A DNA stretch of 64,000 nucleotides from Papio anubis. Its lineage: Eukaryota > Chordata > Mammalia > Primates > Cercopithecidae. Below, piece by piece: positions 35,039 through 47,097 of the stretch. Position numbers and translations under genes: made by a program. The stretch lies in contig NC_044984.1 of assembly GCF_008728515.1 (NCBI RefSeq), positions 97,511,181 through 97,575,180 on the forward strand. The letters are read 5' to 3'. Each line of letters starts with the position of its first letter. The first letter of the stretch is position 1. Under the pieces are notes generated by a model. It did not search any database and had not been told where the DNA came from. It saw nothing but the letters and a program-made list of their open reading frames with translations.

Positions 35039-37742
35039 GATAACATAAATGAGCATGCAGAGACAAAACCAATGTCCCAGATAATATATCAGAAGTGTGT
35101 GCTTCACAGTAAGTTGTGCTTTTTAACAATTGAAAACATCCTTATATGTTTATGAGACAAAGAAGAATGTTATGTCGTATGTCTTTGTTCACTATATGAG
35201 GCTAACACATTTTTCCCCAAAGATTATCTACCAACTGTGGTTTGCATAAACCACTGGGTAATGTGAAATGGGGAGCTTCATTTGGCCTTAGGAAGAAGAT
35301 GAGAAAACTCCTGCATTTTGACAAATTAACAGAAAGCCTACTTAGGCATCAAGAATGCTTCAGCCTAAATGCCATTCAGGCATGGCCCATGCAAGAACTC
35401 AGTAGATAAAGCAGCAAGAAAAATGGTCCAGATCCTTATCTCTATAAGGGCAATGTAGGCCCATGGAGCATACTTAAGAGGCCCCTAAGTATGCAAAAGA
35501 CACATTCACCTATAGCAACTCAGGATGAACATTGCACATTTTTTTTTTATTTAAAGTAAGCCTTTTTAGTAGTTTTTACAGACAAGGAGGCCTATAAAAA
35601 TGTAGAAAAAAAGCACTAATATATTTCTCTGTGCTGTGGTCAAAATTAAGTCTCAAAGGAGAAAAACAATTCAGCCTAGTTTTTTCCCCTTATTTTGGCT
35701 TCTAGTTTTCATTTTTCTAAGCAATTATTTTCTAATTCAGTTGCCTAATAAGAATTTTCAGGTTAAATTGACGAAAGGTACTTTGTAAAATCAAGAACTA
35801 GCATTACGTCAAATTAAAGTTTGGCCTTTTGCAGTGAATGAAGCGTTTTCTATACAGAAATCCATGGCTATAACTCGGGAGTGATGCAGAGGTTAATTTT
35901 TTTTAAAATTTTTCTTTCTTTTTTTTCTTTTTGATTCGTTCTAATGAAACTTCTCTCTCTCTCTCTCTTTTTTTCTTGCTAGTTGTTATTGTGTCTCAGA
36001 ATTGAATGTGACCCACTGTACTTTGCCGCTGCTTCTCTTCTCTCTCTCTCTCTCTCTCTGTAATGTACGACAGTAACTACTACACAAAATTTGCTCTGTA
36101 AAGCCGCAATTGTGTGAGGCTGGTGTTCACTTGGAATGTTGGTACAGTACATGTCACCATGTTTAGGTCCCTGCCCCCTTTTCTACCTTGGCTTTGGGAA
36201 ATCCTGTTCAGCCGTTACAGTAGAGAACAAAATGCCCAGAAAAATGGGAGAAAAGATTGCAGGGAAAGTCTGTTTACCCAAGACACATGGACCAGCAGCC
36301 AAGATAGCCTAACCAACTTTGTGGTTTAACTTTTCTTAAAGTAGAAACCACAGGACAAAGCTCATGGAAAACAGTAAGAGAAATAAATGTTGGTAGCATC
36401 CCCTCCCTTTTTTATTAGTCATACAGAAGAGAATCATTGAATTTTAAAAGGACAAGCACAGATGATAGAATCATATATTTTTCTATACATTATTGATGAG
36501 TGACAGTAACTTAGATGGAAAAATGAATTCGCTCCATTCAATAAAAGCAAACAATGCAGATTTCTGGAATTGGATCCTCATGGTGGTGTGACAGAACCAT
36601 GGTCAAGTTTATGTGTGGGTCTACTAGAAGTCCAATTATTTTAGGTTCTTACAATTAAAATGGATCACTATTATATTTCTCACTCTATGACTCTATCAAA
36701 TAGAGTCAAGTCCTTAAATTTGACTTCAGTGTTACCAATCTCAGACCAAAGTATGTTTCACTTTCATTCAAGCCACCCCCATAGTTCTAATTACATTTTA
36801 AAATGACTAATTTATAACCTTGATTTCTCATGGTCTAGCTTGGCCCATACTATACTGATCTTTTTTTATGGTTAGACTTACATCATGATGGTCTAGTTCA
36901 ATTTCTTCCTTTGGAAGAAATTGCTATTTATTGTTCCCTGAGTCTCTGGACTATGGAGTGAGCAGATGTTAAACCAAGTTCATCCTAACTAATGGATTTG
37001 CTAGCAGATGTAAATCATAGTGCTCGTTTGAGTAAAATGTATTATCTCGGAACAACCAATAAATAAATTGGCATTAGTTTCATATTTCTCCAATATTTCT
37101 TTAATTGTCTCTGTAATGTAACACTTTTATAACACTTAATTATGGAATAATTTACTTAATCCATATGGAAAGTGAAACTATTACATACTCTGGTCAATCA
37201 AGTGTTATTAAAAAATCATGCTCAATCTTGAACCTGCTAAAATCAAGACTAGAAAAACTCTAGAACAAGCTCCCTGAGATGTATATGCATCCAGAAAATT
37301 ATTCAACCATTATAACTCATGAAGGAATTTGTATAACATTTATTGATACAAATTTATATTAAGACTGAAAATTTGTAGAGTTGGACTAGTTGGTGCATAA
37401 TCTTTAATTCTCATTGATTCTGAAAATCAAGTTGTCTTTGCAGAGGGTCATGTGGTCCACATACCCAACTACTTGATACCTAAATATTTACTTGTTTTCA
37501 GAAATCGTTTTGGGGTCCAACGGAAGCAAAACCATTTTCAAAGACTGGGATTAAATTGCATCCTCCTCTCATTGATTTTCAAAAAAATTCCCTTGCTCAG
37601 AATTAGTTTTCTGTAAGTAACACAACAAAAATTTTTATTCTAAATTTGGACCTTAAAATGTAGTGATTCTTAAACTGTGCATCCACAGAACACTGTGTGA
37701 TAAAGGTTGCCCCAAGAGGTTCTACCACTAAAAGTAATATAT
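35039..37742. other. Longest repeat-poor interval, about 2.7 kb
   Basis: No interspersed repeat recognised. It holds two CT microsatellites (listed separately) and a RUNX-like inverted repeat at 35237-35254. The open frame at 36114-36329 has no known domain. Repeat exclusion makes this the first place to test for conserved regulatory sequence. Confidence 0.45.
35953..36059. repeat. Two (CT)n microsatellites
   Basis: CTCTCTCTCT arrays at about 35953-35970 and 36032-36059 separated by about 60 bp of non-repetitive sequence. Confidence 0.9.
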
Positions 37743-37846
37743 TTAGGGTTACCAGTTTAGCAAGTAAAAATGCAGGACACTCAGTTAGATTTGAATTTCT
37801 GATAAACAATGAATTTTTTTCAGTATATAAAAAAAAAGTATGTCCC
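37743..37846. mobile_element. Arm of a palindromic non-autonomous DNA transposon
   Basis: AGGGTTACCAGTTTAGCAAGTAAAAATGCAGGACACTCAGTTAGATTTGAATTTCTGATAAAC, cut here into blocks AGGGTTACCAG, AGCAAGTAAAAATGCAGGAC and TTGAATTTCTGATAAACAAT, is the left arm of a familiar palindromic MER element. Only one arm is present. I am not sure of the MER number. Confidence 0.6.
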
Positions 37847-37880
37847 TCTGCCTTCTGTAAATGAACAAGAACTAACCTAG

Positions 37881-38246
37881 TGATACGGTTTGTGTCCCTA
37901 CCAAATCTTATCTTGAATTGTAATCTCCAGGTGTTAAGGGAGACATTTGGTGGGTGGTGAGGTGATTGGATTATGGGGGCAGTTCCCCCACGTCGTTCTC
38001 ATGATAGTGAGTAAGTTCTCATGAGATCTGATGGTTTTATAAGCGTCTGGCATTTCCTCTTCTCACACTTCTCCCTCCTGCCACCACGTGAGAAGGTCCA
38101 ATCTTGCTTCCCCTTTGCCTTCTGCCAATATTGTAAGTTTCCTGATGCCTCCCCAGCCAAGTGGAATTGTGAGTCAAACCTATTCCCTTTATAAATGACC
38201 CAGTCTTGGGTATTTCTTCATAGCAGTACAAGGAAGGACTAATACA
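37881..38246 (+). mobile_element. Solo LTR of a MaLR element (THE1/MST type) with 5-bp duplication
   Basis: TGATACGGTTTGTG start and GGACTAATACA end, with CCAAATCTTATCTTGAATTG, ATGAGATCTGATGGTTTTATAAG and GACCCAGTCTTGGGTATTTC inside. The perfect target duplication CCTAG lies at 37876-37880 and 38247-38251, as expected for LTR-element integrase followed by LTR-LTR recombination. Confidence 0.95.
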
Positions 38247-38619
38247 CCTAGTCATGAAATTAAGATTTTTTTTTTTTATTCACTCTATGTTCCTCGATTG
38301 AGGAAGCATCTTTAAGGTTAAAATTAGTAAATCTGGGTATGTTATATCTCACAGATGTATCAGTGAAATACTGTTCATTATGTTTGTATAACATCCTTCC
38401 CATATACAATAGCTTATTTTTGTACCTGTATTAAAATTTTCCAGTTAGCTCAAATCTAGGAAATTTATATAAGTATATTTTGCATGATGAATTGTTAAAT
38501 CAAAAATTTCAGGTATAAATATGCTCCTAAAATTTAAGATAATGCCATAAGTTAATAAATCTCTGTCACTGCTGATACTTGGGGATTGATTTATTTTTTA
38601 ATTTGAAAATTTAGTAGAG
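38247..38619. other. No recognised feature
   Basis: AT-rich, with a T run at about 38268-38277. Confidence 0.4.
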
Positions 38620-38725
38620 CGTATTGAGTACCTGGTCTATGTTGGCACTAGAGATACAAATATAAAGTAACATCCCCTCCTTCAGGAATCTCACAGTTAA
38701 ATAGGCAAAAGCAGAAATAGCTAAG
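38620..38725 (-). mobile_element. L2 LINE 3' end, antisense
   Basis: GTATTGAGTACCTGGTCTATG, GCACTAGAGATACAAATATAAAG and TCCCCTCCTTCAGGAATCTCACAG correspond to the antisense L2 tail. Confidence 0.75.
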
Positions 38726-38861
38726 TGCAAGAAAGTGTCAAAGTTGCTATAAAACCTCAGAGACATCCACACATATTTGATACTTGTCTTAAGAATACAT
38801 ATTCTAGAAAACTGAAGTGCTTCTAAAACAAAGTGATTAGGTAAAGCATTTTTAAAACGAG

Positions 38862-39060
38862 CTTTTATTGACTGCACACCATAGGCCAGCCACTGTGCTA
38901 ATTTAGGTTAATCCATAATCTAAATGAATCCTCATAATTCTGTGACATAGACAATGTTATTATTCCTTTTTCAGGTGAGGAAACTGAGGCAGAGTGAAGC
39001 AGAATCACTTGTTCCAGTACACACATCTACTAAAGGGTGGTCCAAGAGATTCCTGCTGTG
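38862..39060 (-). mobile_element. MIR SINE, antisense
   Basis: TAGGCCAGCCACTGTGCTAATT, AATGAATCCTCATAATTCTG and CAGGTGAGGAAACTGAGGCAGAG form the antisense MIR order. Confidence 0.85.
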
Positions 39061-39357
39061 AATAGAAGAAGCCAGGATACAGGATTGAGTCAAATGACCT
39101 GTAGTTTTTGTTTCTTCTCAGAAAATTCACTTATGGATCAGAGCCTCTATTTCTAATATAAAAAATACTGGAATGGTCAAAACATTGTTGGAGCAATCCC
39201 TGAATATATCTGAGTTCTTCTCTACTGGACTGACTCATATACATATATTTTTCATCATCACAATTTTGCTCAAGAAAATTCTCATAGATTATAGCCTTAA
39301 CCTGTATATGACGATTTCCTCAGCATCAATTAGAACATCAGAAGGGAGTGTATCTTT

Positions 39358-39644
39358 TTGTTTGAGACGGAGACTCACTCTGTCACCCATACTGGAGTGC
39401 AGTGGTGCAATCTCGGCTCACTGCAACCTCCACCTCCCAGATTCAAGCAATTCTCCTGCCCCAGCCTCCTGAGTAACTGGGATTACAGGTGTGTGCCACC
39501 ACACCTGGCTAATTTTTGTATTTTTAGTAGAGACAGGGTTTCACCATGTTGGTCAGGCTGGTCTAGAACTCTTGACCTCGTGATCTGCCCGCCTCGGCCT
39601 CCCAAAGTGCTGGCATTACAGGCATGAGCCACTGCCCCCAACCA
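39358..39644 (-). mobile_element. AluS, antisense, with clear target duplication
   Basis: GTTTGAGACGGAGACTCACTC to GAGCCACTGCCCCCAACCA. The direct repeat GGAGTGTATCTTT at 39345-39357 and 39645-39657 fixes both ends. Its A tail is now very short. Overlapping plus-strand frames are translated Alu. Confidence 0.97.
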
Positions 39645-39664
39645 GGAGTGTATCTTTCAAAGTG

Positions 39665-42600
39665 ATTAACACTGGAAGACACCCAGATGGCTTCACCAAT
39701 GAATTAATTCACACATTTAAGAATGAGATAATATCAATTCTGCATAAACTCTTTCAGAGTATTAAAAAAAAAAAGACAGAATACTTTCCAACACCTTAGG
39801 AGGCCTGAATAACTTCAATTATAAAACTCAACAAGCACATTTCAAGAAAGAAAAATTACAGATCATTATATTTTATACAAATAGGTATAAAATTATTTTA
39901 AAATTAAGTTCAAATATATAAACTGCCATTTGTAGTTCAAGTATGGTAAAATGTCAGCAGTTTCATGTGGTTCAAATCAACATAGCAATCTGGATCTAGT
40001 TATCTTTAAGAACCAAATGAGCTTTGAAAAAAAATCAATGTAAATCACACGAAAAAAGAAAAATAAATGAACATTTTGATAGATGCAAAAAAATATCTGA
40101 TCAGATTTGACACTCAACCATGGTAACAACTTTTGGGTAACCTAGTTATAGACATATTAGTTAATAAAGAATATTCTGTTAAGCAGAATTCTATGATCTC
40201 CAAGATTCCCACACAATTGTATGCAAGCTCTGTACAACTCTCTCTTGTTGAGTGTGGGCAAAATCTCACACTCAGTCCCAGGATTAAGTTACTAATCACT
40301 TGATGTCTTAATTGAAAGGCAGATTACCCAGGTAGGCCTGACTTAACCAGATGAGTCATTACAGGGAATGGGACCTCCCTGAAGTCCAAGAAATTTGATG
40401 CAGGGGAGAATTCTCCTTTGCTGGCTTCAAAAATGGAAGAAGCCAAATGGCCAGGAATTGAGAGTGGCCGCTGAAAGTTTAGAGAAAACGCCAGCCAATA
40501 GCCAGGAAAACAACAACAACAGGGACCTCAATCCTACAACTGAAAGGAACTGAATTCTGCTAATGAATGACCTCGGAAGAGAATCAAGAGCTCCAGATAA
40601 GTACCTAGCCCCAGGCTGACACCTTAATTTTAGCCTTGTGAGACCCTGAGCAGAGTATCCAGTTGAAACCTGTCCAGATGTATGACATACAAAAGTGAGA
40701 TAATGACTTTGAATTGTTTTGAGTTGCTGAATTTATGGTAATTTGTTATGCAGCAATAGAGAGCTAAGGTAAACAAGTACCTAAAAATCTATAGAGAGCA
40801 TCATGCTCAGTGGCAAATATTGCAGACTTTCCTGAGATCAGGAATGCATTTTCACTATTTCCACTCATTACTGTACTGGCCATCCTAGCAAATGCAACAA
40901 AACAAATAAACAAAATAAATAAATAAAAAGCACAAATATAGAAAAAAATGAATAAAATTGTCATTGTTTACAGACTACGTGATTCTAGAATACTAGACGA
41001 TCCAAAAAAATCTACAGACTTTAAGAACTGACAACAATTTTAGCAATGTTGCTGAGTCCAATGTCAATATATGACAATAATTTTATTTTCTTATAATGCA
41101 ATATAGTAATTGCTTTTGTGGCTAGTAAGCAACACGAAGTAGAAAATAAAATTTTAAAATATTATTTATGATTACATGAAAGAACAGACATGTGAGAAGT
41201 ATGAAAAATGTGTAAGACTTTTATACTAAAAGCTATAAAATATTTAAATAAATTAAAGGGGATCTAAACAAATAGAAAGTCATACCATGTTCATGAATTG
41301 GCTCAATATTGTAAATCTATCAAATCCCCCACAAACTAACCTATGTACTTAATGCTTACCCAATATAAACTCCAGTAGTTTTTACTTTTTCTGATAAAAT
41401 TAACTAGTTCTAAAACTCATATGGGAATGCAAAAAAGTCCAAAAAGAGCAAAAAAAGGTATCGTCACACATCAGCTAGGTAGAGAGAGAATGATCTTTTC
41501 AATAAATGGTTCTGTGTCTATTAAATAGCGTTAAAGAAAAGCAAATGTGTCCTAACTCTTACTTTACATTGTGTGCCAAATTAAATTCCAGATTTACTAC
41601 AGATTCAATTACGAAGGAAAAACTACAAAGCATTTGGAGAAAAAAAATACAGCAGAACATCTTTCTCACTTGGGTGTAGCAAATATTTTTTAAAACATGA
41701 CACACAAGGCACATCTCTAAAAGATAAACATTGTTAATCAAACTATATTGTAATTAAAATGGTGTGTTCCTCAAAAGACATAAATACAACAGTTAAAAGG
41801 CAACCTACAGAGTGGGAGAAGATATTTCAATGCATATATTCAAGAAATAACTTATATTCTAAACTTATAAAGAACTTCCACAAATCAATTAAAAACTAGG
41901 CATTCCCAATAGAAAAAGAAACTGAAAACATGAACAAATACTTTATAAAAGAAGATCTTCCATGGCTAACAAATTTATGAAAAGGTGACCAAATTCATTT
42001 ATAATCAGGGATATCCATGTTAAAATTAGCATGTACCCACTAGGAAAACTAAAATAAAAAAGACAGAAGGACCAGTACCTACAAGGATGTGGAGCAACTG
42101 AAACTCTAATACACTAATATCAGGATGGTAAATTGGTGCAACCATCTTGCAAACCGTTTGGGAGTATCTATAGTATCTAAATATCTGCATATCCCCTCAC
42201 TCAGTTAAAATATTTAGTGTAAAATATTTTCTAAGTAATTATGAAAATTTTATTATCTTATTATTATGAACACCTCTTAATATTATTTTATATTAATCAT
42301 GAATAATTATCGATAGCAATAAGTTTATTAAGTAGTGTTATAATTATAATTTATATTCTGTATTTATTCACAGACTAGTGCCTTCTGCCTTCTGGGTAGG
42401 TCACATCTGAAAGATAATCCTTTTTGAATCAGTTTGAATGTTCTAGTGACCAGGCTGCACAGTTTCTCTTGACATTTAAAAATGTAAGTTGTTCCACCCA
42501 GCCACAGAAGCATACCTAATGTGTGATTCTTATTTATTTAAAGGTGAAAACAGACCAAACTAATCTATGGTGTTATAAGTCAAGATGGTGGTTGCGTTTG

Positions 42601-42781
42601 GTGTTGATAGTGACTGAAAAGGGGCATAAAGGTGGGGGCAGTGCTTCAGGAGTGCTATAATGGACTTTGTTCTCAGTGTGGGTGCTGATTGCATGAGTGG
42701 GTTCTGATTTTAAAAATTCGCCAACGTGTGTGTTTTAATGTGCAATTATGTGAATAAATATTACACTCCAATAAAAAGTGA
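39665..42781 (+). mobile_element. Old L1M (ORF2 RT onward to 3' end), interrupted by MLT1
   Basis: Collinear with L1 ORF2 from the RT fingers (CCAGATGGCTTCACCAATGAATT, CTGCATAAACTCTTTCAGAG) through TTTTGATAGATGCAAAAAAATATC, across the MLT1, to ATCAGGAATGCATTTTCAC, GAGTGGGAGAAGATATTTC, GATGTGGAGCAACTGAAAC, and the 3' UTR with ACCAAACTAATCTATGGTG and ACACTCCAATAAAAAGTG. The catalytic FADD is FTDY at 40967-40978. Dead and heavily diverged. Confidence 0.88.
40177..40774 (+). mobile_element. MLT1 LTR (ERVL-MaLR), nested in the L1M
   Basis: TGTTAAGCAGAATTCTATG start, GGATTAAGTTACTAATCAC, CAGATTACCCAGGTAGGCC, GCTGGCTTCAAAAATGGAAGAAGCC, GACACCTTAATTTTAGCCTTGTGAGACCC, GTTGCTGAATTTATGGTAATTTGTTATGCAGCAATAG and a GCTAAGGTAAACA end follow MLT1 in order. 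L1 reading resumes on both sides, so the MLT1 landed in the L1M. Confidence 0.9.
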
Positions 42782-44092
42782 TTTTTTTTCTTCTAAAAAA
42801 AACCGGGATACATGTGTAGAACATGCAGGTTTATTACATGGGTAAACATGTGCCATGGTGGTTTGCTGCACCTATTGACCTGTCCTCTAAGTTCCTTACC
42901 CTCACCCTCGACCCCCCAACAGGCCCTGGTGTGTGTTGTTCCTCACTCTGTGTCCGTGTGTTCTCATTGTTCAGCTCCCACTTATAAGTGAGACTATGCA
43001 GTATTTGGTTCTCTGTTTCTGTGTTAGTTTGCTGAGGATGATGGCTTCCAGCTTCATCCATGTCCCTGCAAAGGACATGATTTCATTCCTTTTCATGGCT
43101 GCATAGTATTCCATGGTGTATATAGACCACATTTTCTTTATCCAGTCTATCATTGATGGGCATTTAGGTTGGTTCCATGTCTTTGCTATTGTAAATAGTG
43201 CTGCAGTCAACATATGTGTGCATGTGCCTTTATAGTAGAATGATTTATATTCCTTTGGGGATATACCCAGTAATGGGATTACTGGGTCAAATGGTACTTC
43301 TGGTTCTAGATCCTTGAGGAATCACCACACTGTCTTCCACAGTGGTTAAGCTAATTTACATTCCTACCAACGGTGTAAAAGCATTCCTGTTTCTCCACAG
43401 CCTCACCTGCATCTATTATTTCCTGAATTTTTAATAATCACCATTCTGACTGGCGTGAGATGGTATCTCATTGCGGTTTTGATTTGCATTTCTCTGAAGA
43501 TCAGTAATGTTGAGCTTTTTTTCATGTTTGCTGGCCACATAAATGTCTTCATTTGAGAAGTGTCTGTTCATATCCTTTGTCTACTTTTTTTATGGAGTTG
43601 TTTGGTTTTTTTTCTTTTAAATATGTTTAAGTTCCTTGTAAATTCTGGATATTAGACCTTTGTCAGATGGGTAGGTTGCAAAATTTTTCTCCCATTCTGT
43701 AGGTTACCTGTTCACTTTGATGATAGTTTATTTTGCTGTTCAGAAGCTCTTTAATTAGGTCCCATTTGTCCATTTTGGCTTTTATTGAAATTGCCTTTGA
43801 TGTTTTAGTCATGAAGTCTTGGCCCATGCCTATGTACTGAATGGTATTGCCTAGGTTTTCTTCTAGAGTTTTTATGGTTTTTGGTTTTGCATTTAAGTCT
43901 TTAATCTATCTTGAGTTAATTTTTGTATAAGGTGTAAGGAACAGGTCCAGTTTCAGTTGTCTGCATATGACTAGCCAGTTTTCCCAGCGCTATTTACTGA
44001 ATAGAAGATCATTTCCCCCACTACTTGTTTCTGGCAGGTTTGTAGATCAGACGGTGTAGATGTGTGGTATTATTTCTGAGGTCTCTGAGAAC
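42782..44092 (-). mobile_element. 5'-truncated L1PA, antisense, with 23-bp target duplication
   Basis: About 1.3 kb of reverse-complement primate L1: T-rich tail at the left, ACATGCAGGTTTATTACATGGG, GGTTTGCTGCACCTATTGACC, then ORF2 C-terminal sequence to about 44092. A perfect 23-bp direct repeat (starting TATTACACTCC, ending AAAAAGTGA) lies at 42759-42781 and 44093-44115. The duplicated target is the AATAAA-bearing 3' tail of the L1M host. Confidence 0.96.
42971..44092 (-). pseudogene. L1 ORF2 C-terminal remnant
   Basis: Read on the minus strand, ORF2 enters at 44092 and ends at a stop near 42971. The last 80 codons are open (43213-42971), with the family's KMWSIYTMEYYAAMKRNEI and MKLEAIILSKLTQ motifs. 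Upstream the frame is broken. The RT catalytic region is absent through 5' truncation. Confidence 0.9.
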
Positions 44093-44394
44093 TATTACAC
44101 TCCAATAAAAAGTGAAAATTTTTGAAGTATTTTCTTCAAGTCCTTTTCTGTAAGTAATTTGCATAAACATGACCACATATGTTAAATGGTAAGGAAATTT
44201 GGCAATAGTAATTTCATGCAATTCTGTTATACTCTGAAAGTTTCTTGATTCATTACTCTGTCACAAAGAAATATTTGCTTGATTATGATTTTTTGTTTTA
44301 ATTTTCACTCTATTATGTTCCAAAAGAGGATATTAAGAAACAATAAAAAAGTGTTTTCATTCTGGTGGTAAGGATGCCAATCATAAAAATAGCA

Positions 44395-44600
44395 ACTACC
44401 ATTTTTTGAAAGTTTATTATGTGTCACAAGCATTGCATGGATTATCTCTGATATTCCCAATATCTGATGAGATTAGTTTTGTTATTTTCTTGCAGATGGG
44501 ATAACTGAGGCTCAGAGACTTTATTTAATTTTTCCAAGTCCACATGGATTTATGTCAGGTTTCATTCCCAAATCCGTTCTTTTAGGACCACATCACATTG
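44395..44600 (-). mobile_element. MIR SINE, antisense
   Basis: GTTTATTATGTGTCACAAGCATTGCATGG, then GCAGATGGGATAACTGAGGCTCAGAGAC and CCAAGTCCACATGG: antisense MIR order. Confidence 0.82.
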
Positions 44601-44712
44601 GCCATGGGTCTGTTTCTCACAACAATGTCGATTCACTGAAATATACCACGAAGATCGCTTCTGTGCTGACCACTCAGCTCTATAGAGACTGGGAACACAT
44701 TCGCTTCCATTT

Positions 44713-44737
44713 CTAAGGATTCCTAAGGAATCCTTAG
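44713..44737. repeat. Perfect inverted repeat, 11-bp arms
   Basis: Arms CTAAGGATTCC (44713-44723) and GGAATCCTTAG (44727-44737) are exact reverse complements around a 3-nt TAA spacer. Confidence 0.97.
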
Positions 44738-44885
44738 GCTGTGGATGTTTTTGTTTTTGTTTTTAACCTTATCTTCCTAAGTTAATATCCCTCCTAAGTA
44801 CTTAGATAGAGCTTGGAGCACCATGAAAATGTACTAGATATTCAATTTCATCTTCTGCTTTGTAAAAATATAAAAATGAATTGAT

Positions 44886-45169
44886 GGCTGGGTGTGGTGG
44901 CTCACACCTGAAATCCCAGTGCTTTGGGAGGCTGAGGCAGGCTGATCATGAGGTCAGGAGTTCGAGACCAGCCCAGCCAATATGGTGAAACCCCGTCTGT
45001 ACTAAAAATACAAAAAATTAGCCAGGCGTGGTGGCAGGTGCCTGTAATCCCAGCTACTTGGGAGGCTGAGGCAGGAGAATCACTTAAACCTGGGAGGTGG
45101 AGGTTGCAGTGAGCCGAGATCATGCCACTGCACTCCAGCCTGGGCAAAAGAGCAGGACTTGAAAAAAAA
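44886..45169 (+). mobile_element. AluS
   Basis: GGCTGGGTGTGGTGGCTCACACC to a short A8 tail after GCAGGACTTG. Flanking AAAAATGAATTGAT and AAAAATGGATTGAT (one mismatch) are the probable target duplication. The frame at 44902-45189 is translated Alu. Confidence 0.96.
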
Positions 45170-45179
45170 TGGATTGATA

Positions 45180-45644
45180 GTCTAGACATCCTAAAGCTAA
45201 TTTTTTACAACAATTACGGTAAATAAAATAAAGAGACATGAGTGAAAGGTGGTAGAAGATACAGTTTTATCTATCAAGAGAAAAAATAATCTTTCATCAA
45301 TAATCTATCACAAAACATAGATCCTCTTTGACTATCATGTGGAACTCTCGACAGAACTTTTAAACCTTCCTGGTAGAGAAAAGAGAGGATGGATTTATTT
45401 GTCTCCTTGCAAGAAGATAGAGAAGTAAAGCTACTTACACTGATTTTTTTAAAACATACATAAAGACAAAAATTAGACTGATAGAATTGCATTATAGACA
45501 AACTTTTCTCCCCTCACCTCTTCTTCCCCTTTGCCTCTTCCCCACAGTCACACGACTTTTACTTCCACTCCAATGGTGCATGTCTACAGAGGCAGTTCCT
45601 GGGCTAATGTTAGTGATGCACAGATTAATTTAGTTCTTCATAAA
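45180..45644. other. No recognised feature
   Basis: No family or coding signal recognised. Confidence 0.4.
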
Positions 45645-45760
45645 AAATTCACTGAGTGCCTGCCATATATACCAGATGTTTTATGTATTGGATGCTGAGG
45701 CTACAATGGTAAGTTGGATATTTCTCCTGCCTTCAGAAAGCTTCCAGTCTTGTCACTAAT
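45645..45760 (-). mobile_element. L2 LINE 3' end, antisense
   Basis: TTCACTGAGTGCCTGCCATATATACC, GGATGCTGAGGCTACAATGG and TCCTGCCTTCAGAAAGCTTCCAGTC match the antisense L2 tail. Confidence 0.8.
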
Positions 45761-47097
45761 GGATTTGGGGCCCAGTACCCTTAAAATCACCTCAGAGCTG
45801 CCTGAATCCATAGACTACTTGCAGAATCACTGGTTTTACTTGGATCAAGCCATTTGAGAAGGAGTCTGTCTCAACAGTCCCCCAACTTCCACCCGCCCTG
45901 CACCTTTATTTAACAAGTCACGTGTTTTCTGCAACAAACACAATTTGCCATCCATTTAATTTCCCCTTCAATACTCAAGTTCACACTCTCCTTTTCATTG
46001 TCCCTTTTGTCCCTATGTTCATGGCCCCCTCCAGTTGTATCCTAGGAACAAGCGTGTGAACATGCATCATCTCTCCAACTCTTTGAAGACAGGGGCCCCT
46101 CACTTTTAGTTAGTGCACGCTTAGGATACCTCGTTCAGACTTGGTTTGCATAGTCAGTTTAGCTTAGGAAATATTGTTGGAACTGACTATTTAACTCAAT
46201 AACTCTGAGACTACCTATTCCATATTTCAAAACAGATTGGCTAATCCAGAAGTGTTTCTCTGGGATGAGGTCAGCTGAGGTGGAACAAGAGGGCACACTA
46301 TTCAATGGGGGTATTTAGCTCATTGTTTTTGACGTGTAATCACAGGCCAAGAGTTTGCCAAGAGTAACTGATAATGAGCATTGAGTTTCCCTTGCTAAAG
46401 TTAATTCTGTGAGAAAAAAATTCAAATAGAATTAAATGAAAATTCAATCATTGATCCTTCCCAGAATCTGTCCTAACATCAAAAATTCCAGAGTTTCTAC
46501 AGCAAAGTAGGGTGGAATAATTCCTAGAACCACAGAGAGTTGTATAGAATTAAATAGAATTCTTATGAGCAAAACTACCAAGTGCTATTCCATTCCCAGT
46601 CTCCTTTCCTAGAAAGGTGTCCAGTTATTTCAGAGGTCAATGTGAAAGGTTTATAAGAATTATCCTGTTCTCTAATACCCTGTATTCACATTTTAGAATG
46701 ACTTTATGTCTTTCAATCTAATGCCCTGTATTGGAGAACATTGTTCTTTAATACAACTTTTCCTCCAAGTAAATTTTTCCACCAAGTAAAGCAAAGGATA
46801 AGCAGGAGTGGGACTTGAAATCACCACTTACAAGGTATGGGATGGATTCCTCAAAGAAGAACCCTCAAGACTATAGCAAATGCAGACTCTCTACATTTGC
46901 TAATAAAATCCCTTGCTGAGTAGCCACTAAACAGTGCAACACTCCAATCCCTTATTGAATCCCAGCTCATACTTTCCAAGACAGTTAGACTCCTTCTAAG
47001 CTAGACTTCACAGATGATTTCCATGCTTTTGGGAAAATACAGTTCTGGAGCACAATTAAACTGTGACCCTGGATGAGGCAGGTCATCTAGACATACC
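45761..47097. other. About 1.3 kb without confident assignments
   Basis: A weak sense L2-like phrase occurs near 46060-46110 (CTTTGAAGACAGGGGCCCC). Otherwise no repeat or gene recognised. Confidence 0.4.
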
